Shown: one piece after another, positions 1 through 5,568 of the stretch
How positions within the stretch are numbered: position 1 is the stretch's first letter
Layout: each line of letters opens with the position of its first letter
DNA from: Anaerolineales bacterium
GTDB lineage: Bacteria; Chloroflexota; Anaerolineae; Anaerolineales; Villigracilaceae
Assembly: GCA_016789485.1 (NCBI GenBank)
Contig: JAEURE010000135.1
Location: forward strand, 1 to 7,267
Direction of reading: 5' to 3'
DNA length: 7,267 nucleotides
Notes under the pieces: model-generated
Database searches by the model: none
What the model was told of the DNA's origin: nothing
The model's input: the letters and a program-made list of their open reading frames with translations, nothing else
Program-made: the position numbers and the translations under genes

Positions 1-605
1 GCGGAAAGAAAAGAAAGTTGACGCAACGGCGAGAGCGGCGCTTCAGGTTCGTCCAGAAGATATAAGCCGCCCCGCACAAAGCGCGATTGAAACAAAGTCA
101 TAAATCCTTCGCCGTGCGAGCGCGCATCCAAGCCGTCGCCGTATCGGCGTCTGAGAGCTCCTGCTTCATTTCGATAAGGCAGCTTTGCAAGATCTTTTGC
201 GAACTGCGAGCGTCCCTCATATTCGCCGTCGACCTTGCTTAAGTCATCTTCCAATTCCTGCCGCGTTTGTTCAATTTGTTTGGCGTAGCCAAAGAAATCT
301 TCGGCGCGTAGAAAGAAACCCTTGAGCGTTCGTTTTGTCCACGAGAGGCGCAGGGTCTGTGCCAGCTTGCGGATCTTTGCGAGCGACGGATCGGTGTTCA
401 CGCTTTGACTTCCCACGGTTACAGAACCGATCGCGCAAGCAATCGCTTCCATCAATGTGGATTTGCCTGAGCCATTTTCACCGACGAAGAAGGTTACAGG
501 TGACTGGAATTCAATTTTGTCCAATGCGCGAACGACGGGGACATTGAATGGAAAAATATTCGTTTCACGGATTTCTTTTTTCTGAACGGAACGCAAATGG
601 ATCAT
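1..605 (-). CDS. ABC-type ATPase of the COG3910 'predicted ATPase' type, partial (C-terminus beyond left edge)
   Basis: The minus strand is open from an ATG at 605-603 to the left edge, giving 201 visible residues that begin MIHLRSVQKKEIRETNIF. A Walker A motif, GENGSGKST, lies at residues 42-50. A signature-like SHGEGF is at about 163-168, and a Walker B plus D-loop (LYLLDEPEAPLSP) is at about 181-193. This order, with a short coiled insertion and an SHGE-type signature instead of LSGGQ, fits the small stand-alone soluble ATPases of COG3910, usually about 230-250 residues, so only some 40-50 residues should be missing. No membrane partner is visible. The specific cellular role of this family is not established. 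The start overlaps the TAA of the upstream kinase-like gene by one base (TAATG) and has no Shine-Dalgarno sequence, only A/T-rich sequence, so translation probably depends on coupling. The family call is fairly secure; the function is unknown. Confidence 0.85.
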   Translation of the reverse strand, partial: MIHLRSVQKKEIRETNIFPFNVPVVRALDKIEFQSPVTFFVGENGSGKSTLMEAIACAIGSVTVGSQSVNTDPSLAKIRKLAQTLRLSWTKRTLKGFFLRAEDFFGYAKQIEQTRQELEDDLSKVDGEYEGRSQFAKDLAKLPYRNEAGALRRRYGDGLDARSHGEGFMTLFQSRFVRGGLYLLDEPEAPLSPLRQLSFLS

Positions 606-1192
606 TATTTTATTTTATCAAGAATAAGGGGGACGCTGCGGGAATAATCCACGTTTTCCTTTGAGACGTTCAGCTTAAGGATTTTTTCCGCAGGGATGGA
701 TTCCAGCCACTCGTTGACATATTTCTCCAGCAAGCCCGCATCTTCACTGGACGCGATGTTGATTCTGTTTCGAGAAGCCAGCCTTTGGCTGATGGTTTGC
801 GAATCCGCGCTCAGGGCAATGACCATGTCTGGGGGCGGGAGCAGGCTGCGGGTGTGGAAATAGAAGCGGCGGCATAAATCGTATTCGGCGTCGTTGAGCA
901 ATCCGCGGGTATGGAAGAGGCGTGTAAAGCCGTGAAAATCCAGATCCAGACCGCCATCCATCAGGACAGGCGCGTCATTTTTGCGAAGCTCAAGCTCTTG
1001 TTCGGCGCGGTACAGCAGATAATCCATTTGATTGGCGAACGCATATTTTGAGTCCGCTTTGAAGAGCGCTTGAAACGGACGCTCGGAATGTTGTTCCAGA
1101 GCAACTGCAAATTTATCTTGTTTGCACAAAGCGCGCGCCAGTGTGGTTTTGCCCACCCCGCTTGCGCCGACGATGGCGATGAGTTTGTTCAT
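605..1192 (-). CDS. Deoxynucleoside kinase-like P-loop protein
   Basis: This is a complete 195-residue cytosolic protein. It has a Walker A motif, GASGVGKT, at residues 9-16. E33 follows the second strand, and FANQMDYLLYRAEQ (52-65) matches the F-x-x-Q...L..R substrate-binding helix of deoxynucleoside kinases. PPPDMVIAL is at 119-127, and an Arg-rich lid, RLASRNR, at 137-143. The length and the order of motifs fit the deoxynucleoside kinase family, which phosphorylates deoxynucleosides with an NTP donor. The usual acidic-Arg-Ser motif after strand 3 reads DGG (79-81) here, so the arginine that normally contacts the substrate is absent. Activity or substrate may therefore differ, and a generic 'AAA family ATPase' label is the cautious alternative. 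The start has AGGA four bases upstream (AGGATCTC-ATG). It is the first gene of a two-gene unit with the downstream ABC-type ATPase. Confidence 0.8.
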   Translation of the reverse strand: MNKLIAIVGASGVGKTTLARALCKQDKFAVALEQHSERPFQALFKADSKYAFANQMDYLLYRAEQELELRKNDAPVLMDGGLDLDFHGFTRLFHTRGLLNDAEYDLCRRFYFHTRSLLPPPDMVIALSADSQTISQRLASRNRINIASSEDAGLLEKYVNEWLESIPAEKILKLNVSKENVDYSRSVPLILDKIK

Positions 1193-1212
1193 GAGATCCT
1201 ATTGAATGCAAA

Positions 1213-1241
1213 ATGCGGCGCATCAAAGCGTATCGTACGAT
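1213..1241. repeat. Two short palindromes in the kinase leader
   Basis: ATGCGGCGCAT (1213-1223) has 5-bp arms around one base. ATCGTACGAT (1232-1241) is a perfect 10-bp palindrome. Both lie between the predicted minus-strand promoter and the kinase start, so they could be operator half-sites or small leader hairpins. Such short palindromes also arise by chance, so support is weak. Confidence 0.3.
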
Positions 1242-1264
1242 GCTCCAGTTTTAAGAGTTTCTCA

Positions 1265-1293
1265 CTTATAGCATGTCAGGTTTGGCATTACAA
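1265..1293 (-). promoter_or_regulatory. Predicted sigma70-type promoter for the kinase/ATPase unit
   Basis: Read on the minus strand, TTGTAA (1293-1288) and TATAAG (1270-1265) are separated by exactly 17 bp. They match the -35 and -10 consensus at 4/6 and 5/6 positions. Transcription would start near 1258, giving a leader of about 65 nt before the ATG at 1192. The -35 box coincides with the first copy of the GCATTACAA repeat, so a protein bound there could block polymerase. This is a prediction from consensus only. Confidence 0.45.
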
Positions 1294-1353
1294 GAGGATG
1301 ACGGGTATTACTTATACGTCATTTTTGCATTACAATTTTAAAGTCTATATTAC
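1285..1353 (+). repeat. Four ATTAC direct repeats spaced 20/22/20 bp, possible operator array
   Basis: ATTAC occurs at 1287-1291, 1307-1311, 1329-1333 and 1349-1353. Copies 1 and 3 extend to GCATTACAA (exactly 42 bp apart), whereas copies 2 and 4 read TATTAC. The array is thus two copies of a 42-bp unit, each holding two cores about two helical turns apart. It sits in the divergent intergenic region, overlapping the predicted kinase -35 box and the likely promoter of the plus-strand gene at 1372. Same-face spacing suggests a regulator that binds direct repeats. No regulator gene is in the window, and the cores are only 5 bp in an AT-rich stretch. Confidence 0.4.
1325..1351 (+). promoter_or_regulatory. 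Weak candidate promoter for the 156-aa protein
   Basis: TATATT (1346-1351) differs from TATAAT at one base and lies 20 bp before the start codon. The nearest -35-like hexamer, TTGCAT (1325-1330), is 15 bp upstream, which is short, and matches only three positions. An alternative -10 is TACAAT at 1331-1336. Some promoter must lie in this gap because the upstream gene is divergent, but its exact position is uncertain. Confidence 0.25.
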
Positions 1354-1362
1354 AGCCCGCAT

Positions 1363-1368
1363 GGAGAG
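1363..1368 (+). promoter_or_regulatory. Shine-Dalgarno site that fixes the start at 1372
   Basis: GGAGAG stands just upstream of ATG 1372, with GGAG five bases from the start. An out-of-frame ATG at 1361 lacks a comparable site, so 1372 is the preferred start. Confidence 0.7.
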
Positions 1369-1371
1369 TTT

Positions 1372-1842
1372 ATGGAAGAGCCTGTTGAAATTAGTTCGGA
1401 CGACCCGATTATTGCCACATTACATTTTGCTCCGTTTCGAAACATGATCAAGCGCGGAGTGACGATGTTTATGCCTGCCGAGGGTGAACCACAAACAAAG
1501 CAGATCAAAACTCCTTGGGGCACTGAATTGACTGCCAAACGGGGAGACATGCTGGTATATGAGTTGAGTCAGCCGGATGATGCCTGGCCTGTGGATGCGG
1601 AAATATTCGATGCAAGCTATATGATGCTGGAACCGGGAATTTGCATCAAGCGGGTGATTACCTGGCTCGTGCCTCTTATCGATGTGACTGGCGGAGATGC
1701 CGACCGTCTTGTCACCGTTCACACCCTGGAAGGTTCTGAAACCGTGCGAGCTGGTGACTTTTATTTAGCCAAGGGAGTGCAGGGAGAGATTTGGCCATAT
1801 CCCATTGAAAAGGCTAATGAAATCATGAGACCCGCTGAGTAA
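1372..1842 (+). CDS. Conserved-looking hypothetical protein (156 aa) with a repeated G-D...W-P motif
   Basis: I do not recognise this protein with a firm family name. It is acidic and soluble, with no signal peptide or membrane segment. Two stretches look alike. The first has a TPWGTE turn (47-52), then RGDMLVYE (57-64) and AWPVDAEIF (71-79). The second has TLEGSE (118-123), then AGDFYLAKG (127-135) and IWPYPIEKA (140-148). Each combines a small turn, a G-D-hydrophobic strand and an aromatic-Pro pair, which resembles the short beta-rich 'GDW/YI...G...YP' module common in phage and bacterial hypothetical proteins; that resemblance is from memory. Start choice rests on the GGAG site. It lies alone on the plus strand, divergent from the kinase unit and convergent with the three-gene operon, so it is probably transcribed by itself. 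A hairpin overlaps its 3' end. Confidence 0.75.
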   Translation: MEEPVEISSDDPIIATLHFAPFRNMIKRGVTMFMPAEGEPQTKQIKTPWGTELTAKRGDMLVYELSQPDDAWPVDAEIFDASYMMLEPGICIKRVITWLVPLIDVTGGDADRLVTVHTLEGSETVRAGDFYLAKGVQGEIWPYPIEKANEIMRPAE

Positions 1843-1856
1843 AGCTCAGTGGGTCT
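1828..1856. terminator. Strong hairpin between convergent genes; stop codon in the loop
   Basis: AGACCCGCTGAG (1828-1839) pairs with CTCAGTGGGTCT (1845-1856), giving a 12-bp stem with a single G-U pair and a 5-nt loop, TAAAG. The left arm encodes the last four residues of the plus-strand protein, and its TAA stop begins the loop. On the plus strand only TTGTGTT follows directly; a T-rich run starts at 1872. On the minus strand the hairpin lies 15 nt after the stop of the 788-aa gene. It probably ends transcription from both sides, though neither side has a perfect U-tract. Confidence 0.65.
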
Positions 1857-1871
1857 TGTGTTCGAGTAACC

Positions 1872-4238
1872 TTATTTTTTTCTTCCAGGTTCAAGCTTTT
1901 GGATTTTCTTAAGTTTTGTCGACGACTGACTGCTTCCCCTGGCAGACCCTTCATCCATCATGCGCTCAAGAACATTATCGATAAAATTGTGGATGTAATT
2001 TGATGTATTGATGGTTTCAATAACGCCGCCTGTTTCGCGCATAAGTTCGATCATGTGACGGGTAAGTTGCGCGTCGCGATCTTTTGGCCTGCTTCCAACA
2101 CCGTTCCAAACAGCGATGAGCCGCGCATTTTTTATGCCGCGCCGCAGTGAGGAATAAAGAGCCCAGCGGTTGTTGCGTTCGTACAGATCGTCCCCATCTT
2201 TTGGCGCGCCGATTCTATCCAATTGATAGACATCCTCAACGAGCGGGTGGCTGCGGATTTTGTAGAACCTATCGACCCAATTATCTCCGCCGGGGGCAAC
2301 GAATTCCTTTATGTAGGCAGATTCCTGCAAGGGGAGATGCACTTCTACGTGAATACCTTTTTCGGCGCAAACCTCAGCAAAGAGGATCTCGCTTCCGGCG
2401 GAAAGACCGGCTGTGTAGGCAATATCCTGCGGCCTGGCGTTGAATTTTTCCAGTTTTTTACGGATTTCGTTTCGCAGATCCGCTTCCCGTTCTGCTGGAA
2501 AGGTCTTCTTATCCTTTCTCGGATGGTCCACCATATATCCTGCAAACAGGAAGGTCTGCTTGTCAGGAGTTTTTGCTTTTCTTTTTCCTGATTTTGTTAA
2601 ATTCCCTGTGAACGAATCTTTTCCAACACGCGCCATCTCTTCTTCGAGTATCTGGATGGCTGCCTGCACAAACTCTCCGCGCATTTCAAGGGCACGCAGG
2701 ATCTCCAACTGCGAATGGGATGTCTGCAGGTAAAACAAATTGCGGCGGGAGGCTGTCAACGCTTTTCTGTAGGAGCGTACGACGTTGGGGATATTGTCCG
2801 CTGTCAGCACGCGCAGTTCAGCGAGTGAGATCAAAGTCCAATAATCTGCATTGTCATCTTCAACCTTGGTTTCGAGCGCGAAGATCAAGGCGCCCTGGAG
2901 TTCAAATAATTCTTCGCGAATCCTTGTGATGTCCGGGTCGGGATCTTTTTTATTGTCAAAGCGGTCTGCGAGATAAATGGCAATTGTGGAAAGCGTAAGC
3001 GCATTTACGCCCGGATAATAGTTGTTCAGGTCGATGCGGTAGCCTTTGAGATAACTGTCAATGGATTTGATGAGCCAATGGTACGAATCAAAAGCGGCTT
3101 TGAGCCGTTTTGTTTTGTCCCGAATGTTTTTCCATGACTCCGTCCACATTTCCTTGTAGATGCGTCCCAGATAGGAAGTGGCTTCGCTGTCGTTGGGGAA
3201 ATCGTTTAAAAGGTTTTCAATTTTTATGATCGCTTCATCTACACGGCCAAGGCGATTGAGATGAAAGGCCTCTTCGCGGCGGAATGCGAGATTGGAGGCG
3301 TTTACTTCCAATCCCTTGCGATATTGAGCCAGCGCCAGTTCATTACGCCCCATGCTTGCAAGCGCCTTGCCAGCCTCGCCGATGGCTTCTTCTTTGATGA
3401 GAGGATTCCGAATTTCTTCCGTGAGCAAAAGAATGTCCCCGATCCGTTTTTGGCGTTGGGCAATCGTCACTCTTTGCTTCCATTCATTGTATTCGCGCCA
3501 GAAACCAGTTGCCAGCGGCGTGCGAAGCGCCTTTCGGTCTGGTTCGATCAGCCCGGAAAGCAGGTTAAATACCGGGCTATGGACCGCGTCACGGTCTGAT
3601 GCCCAGGTATCTTTCGCCATGCGCGCGATGGCTTGAATATCGTTCTTAAGGAATTCGGGATCGGGCACGCCGTCTGCTGTTATGTGGTAGGGAAGCGTAC
3701 GAACATTGAAGATATCGAACGGCATGTATGCACGGCCCGCCTGAATGTGCATCACGCCGCGTTTGCGAAACGCATGGCGGATCCCCAATTCATAAAAGAC
3801 ATTCGCGTTGTCTATGCTGAGATCGCACAGGCAAAGATCTGCCAATAAAAGTTCCTGGAACATATCCGTCAAAATATCGCCGGAGGCGGTTTCTTCATCT
3901 GCGCGGAAGGGTTCGAAACCCGCCTCTTCCAATGCAGGTTTGATCATTTGTTTATAGATCGCGTTGAAATCGTACAGGGATCCATCGCCGCCTTTCTTTT
4001 TACCGAAAGGCATTACCACAAATGCATGCGGACGAACGACGGGCTGCATCGGGGCGGGACTTTCAGCCTTTACTTCGGCTGGAGCAGTAACCACCACTGC
4101 GGCTTTAGCCTCCTTGTCTGCGGAAGTCGTTCCAGTTTCTGCTGGGGTTGCTTGCGGCGGTGTTGTTGTAGGCGTAGACGCCGGTAAAGCGGACAGGATA
4201 TTTTCTTTTGGCTTGGAGGCGGAGTTTTCGTCAGTCAT
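1872..4238 (-). CDS. Multidomain conflict protein: NDT-like domain, TPR/TRAF-binding-like sensor, SLOG-like Rossmann domain
   Basis: This 788-residue soluble protein has four parts. Residues 1-70 are a disordered Thr/Pro/Ala-rich lead. Residues 71-185 resemble nucleoside 2-deoxyribosyltransferases: strand AFVVMPFG (72-79), GFEPFRADEE (107-116), and the hallmark CDLSIDNANVFYELGIRHA (138-156), whose E150 falls where the family's nucleophilic Glu lies. Residues 280-360 form TPR-like helices, followed by SIDSYLKGYRIDLNNYYPG (392-410) and VNA, a signature seen in the MAP3K TRAF-binding/TPR-sensor region, running to about 545. Residues 560-745 form an alpha/beta domain with FLFAGYMVDHP (563-573), AYTAGLSAGSEILFAE (607-622) and VEVHLPL (631-637), resembling SLOG-type nucleotide-binding Rossmann folds. 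The tail is basic. The likely role is nucleotide or NAD-like cleavage or sensing in a conflict response; this is inferred. It is last in the three-gene operon, with a good Shine-Dalgarno sequence 8 nt from the start. The NDT call is firm, the TPR region fairly firm and SLOG tentative. Confidence 0.85.
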   Translation of the reverse strand: MTDENSASKPKENILSALPASTPTTTPPQATPAETGTTSADKEAKAAVVVTAPAEVKAESPAPMQPVVRPHAFVVMPFGKKKGGDGSLYDFNAIYKQMIKPALEEAGFEPFRADEETASGDILTDMFQELLLADLCLCDLSIDNANVFYELGIRHAFRKRGVMHIQAGRAYMPFDIFNVRTLPYHITADGVPDPEFLKNDIQAIARMAKDTWASDRDAVHSPVFNLLSGLIEPDRKALRTPLATGFWREYNEWKQRVTIAQRQKRIGDILLLTEEIRNPLIKEEAIGEAGKALASMGRNELALAQYRKGLEVNASNLAFRREEAFHLNRLGRVDEAIIKIENLLNDFPNDSEATSYLGRIYKEMWTESWKNIRDKTKRLKAAFDSYHWLIKSIDSYLKGYRIDLNNYYPGVNALTLSTIAIYLADRFDNKKDPDPDITRIREELFELQGALIFALETKVEDDNADYWTLISLAELRVLTADNIPNVVRSYRKALTASRRNLFYLQTSHSQLEILRALEMRGEFVQAAIQILEEEMARVGKDSFTGNLTKSGKRKAKTPDKQTFLFAGYMVDHPRKDKKTFPAEREADLRNEIRKKLEKFNARPQDIAYTAGLSAGSEILFAEVCAEKGIHVEVHLPLQESAYIKEFVAPGGDNWVDRFYKIRSHPLVEDVYQLDRIGAPKDGDDLYERNNRWALYSSLRRGIKNARLIAVWNGVGSRPKDRDAQLTRHMIELMRETGGVIETINTSNYIHNFIDNVLERMMDEGSARGSSQSSTKLKKIQKLEPGRKK

Positions 4239-4246
4239 GGTAGGTT

Positions 4247-4252
4247 TCCTTT
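4247..4252 (-). promoter_or_regulatory. Ribosome binding site of the 788-aa gene
   Basis: The minus strand reads AAAGGA, then AACCTACC, then ATG. This is a clear site in the 18-nt gap after the membrane-protein gene. It supports independent initiation within the operon and fixes the start at 4238. Confidence 0.7.
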
Positions 4253-4256
4253 AAGG

Positions 4257-5555
4257 TTATCCCTTTGGTTCCTGCGATTTTGGGTAACGGGCGAGCAGGC
4301 TGTTCAGTACAGCGGGCGGAGTATTGGCTCCAATTTCAACACCGGCAAAATCCTCGGCAATTTCCGCCAACGTTGATTTGATATCCGCGAACCGTTCCTG
4401 TAATCCTCTTTGCATGGCTTCCAATTCGGCGCGTACCAGATCCGAAGAAGCTTCTTCTGCAAGCGTATTTAGAGCGGTTTCAAAAGTTTCAGAAAGGGTT
4501 TCCTCGGCTTGGCTCAGCTTTTCACTGGTAAATTCAACCACCGAATCTTCCATGGCTTGTTTGAGTCTGCGGTCTGATTCACGAGCCGCCTTGATCACAC
4601 GGTTGACAAGACCCGCCTCTTCCTCAAGATCGGAGTTCTTGAGAGCTTCCTGCATGGCTTTGATGTATTCAACATTTTGTCCCCATAAAATTTCTTCTGT
4701 GGAACGCACGATTTCGAAGAATTCCGTTGAGCTTTTTTCCTCAGGTTCCAGGTTCTTCCAGTGATCGTTTAAGATGTTCAATTCCATGATGACTTTGCTG
4801 TAATTTCGGACAACGGAATCAAAGTTGCGCAACTCCTGCCAGCCGATGAAGACTGCCGTAAAGGAGGCTGCCAGGGCCGTCCACAAGGGGAGAAAAACAG
4901 CAAGCAAGGCGCCGAAAACGCCGGAAAGAATGATAAAAATTTGCAGGCGGGTTCGTTCAACCTGTCTTTTGTTTACTCTTCCAACATGCCAGTTGAGTTG
5001 CGCTTCCAGCCTGTGTTTGAAATATTCATCCCCATTCAGGTCGTTGAATCCCGGGTCACTTGCAGGGTCGCTTGGCGAGTAATTTGGAGGGATCGGGCCG
5101 TTGTAGGGAGGCATTGTCAGTTCACCGTTCATCCCGCGGAACATGGAACGTTGAATTTCTGCAAGACGCTTTTCCAACCAGGCACGGCGGGTTGGAGTGT
5201 TGGCCAATACGGTTCGATAATTGTATATTTCCTTCAATATCTCTTCTGCCCCGGCGCGCGCAATCAGCCAATCGCCGCTCGAAAGAAACTTGCTTCCAAA
5301 CGCTGCAAGCGCTGACCCAAGAATTGGTGTGAGAATCAGGAAAAATTTGAGGCTAACACTCAACAAGGTAGGAGATTCATCGGGAATAAAAGTGGTGAGA
5401 ATGGCGAGAAAGGTTGCCACGACACTTAATATCGAAATCCAGCGGCGAGAATTTATGTGGGCTTTGGTTCTCTTTTTGGAATAGGCATCCAATTGCGCAT
5501 AACGTGTCCATGCAATTTGAAGGATGGGTGTGGCTTGTTGAGGTTGTGTATCCAT
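4257..5555 (-). CDS. SLATT/DUF4231-like membrane protein with two 2TM units and a coiled-coil tail
   Basis: This is a complete 432-residue protein. Hydrophobic segments lie at about 39-57 and 65-87, and again at about 203-221 and 223-239, giving two hairpins. After the first comes GDWLIARAGAEEILKEIYNY (94-113), the W-x-x-x-R-x-x-A-E-x-L-x-x-E-x-x-x-Y helix typical of SLATT/DUF4231 proteins. A Pro-rich linker (149-167) leads to DEYFKHRLEAQLNWH (176-190), another family-like signature, then the second hairpin and helix ELRNFDSVVRNYSKVI (241-256). Residues 300-405 are a Glu-rich, probably coiled-coil, cytoplasmic tail. SLATT proteins are predicted pore-forming or membrane-perturbing effectors in conflict systems, kept inactive until a partner signals; that role here is inferred from family and neighbours. 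It follows the WD40 gene by 13 nt and precedes the NDT-like gene by 18 nt. The family call is motif-based. Confidence 0.82.
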   Translation of the reverse strand: MDTQPQQATPILQIAWTRYAQLDAYSKKRTKAHINSRRWISILSVVATFLAILTTFIPDESPTLLSVSLKFFLILTPILGSALAAFGSKFLSSGDWLIARAGAEEILKEIYNYRTVLANTPTRRAWLEKRLAEIQRSMFRGMNGELTMPPYNGPIPPNYSPSDPASDPGFNDLNGDEYFKHRLEAQLNWHVGRVNKRQVERTRLQIFIILSGVFGALLAVFLPLWTALAASFTAVFIGWQELRNFDSVVRNYSKVIMELNILNDHWKNLEPEEKSSTEFFEIVRSTEEILWGQNVEYIKAMQEALKNSDLEEEAGLVNRVIKAARESDRRLKQAMEDSVVEFTSEKLSQAEETLSETFETALNTLAEEASSDLVRAELEAMQRGLQERFADIKSTLAEIAEDFAGVEIGANTPPAVLNSLLARYPKSQEPKG

Positions 5556-5561
5556 GGCGAT

Positions 5562-5566
5562 TCCTC
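5562..5566 (-). promoter_or_regulatory. Ribosome binding site of the SLATT-like gene
   Basis: On the minus strand, GAGGA sits six bases before ATG 5555, inside the 13-nt gap after the WD40 gene stop. It fixes the start and shows tight operon packing. Confidence 0.7.
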
Positions 5567-5568
5567 TT

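Noticed and set aside
1213..1241. Leader palindromes as a riboswitch or attenuator
   Set aside because: Arms are only 5 bp, with no U-tract, leader peptide or known riboswitch core; kept only as a weak repeat.
1070..1447. 125-codon plus-strand frame spanning the kinase start and the intergenic region
   Set aside because: It overlaps the well-supported kinase start, the promoter region and the start of the 156-aa gene in another frame; its product has no recognisable motif and no good ribosome binding site.
3650..4030. TIR domain as the identity of the N-terminal domain of the 788-aa protein
   Set aside because: The VVMPF strand and the DLSxxNxNVFYELGxxHA motif are those of the nucleoside 2-deoxyribosyltransferase-like group; TIR-type motifs are not seen, though the folds are related.
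3964..4254. Plus-strand frames opposite the N-terminus of the 788-aa gene
   Set aside because: They are antisense to the Thr/Pro/Ala-rich coding stretch, whose composition keeps other frames open; low-complexity product.
4324..4764. 146-codon plus-strand frame opposite the coiled-coil end of the SLATT-like gene
   Set aside because: Ser/Ala-rich product expected from reading Glu/Ala-rich codons backwards; no start signal.
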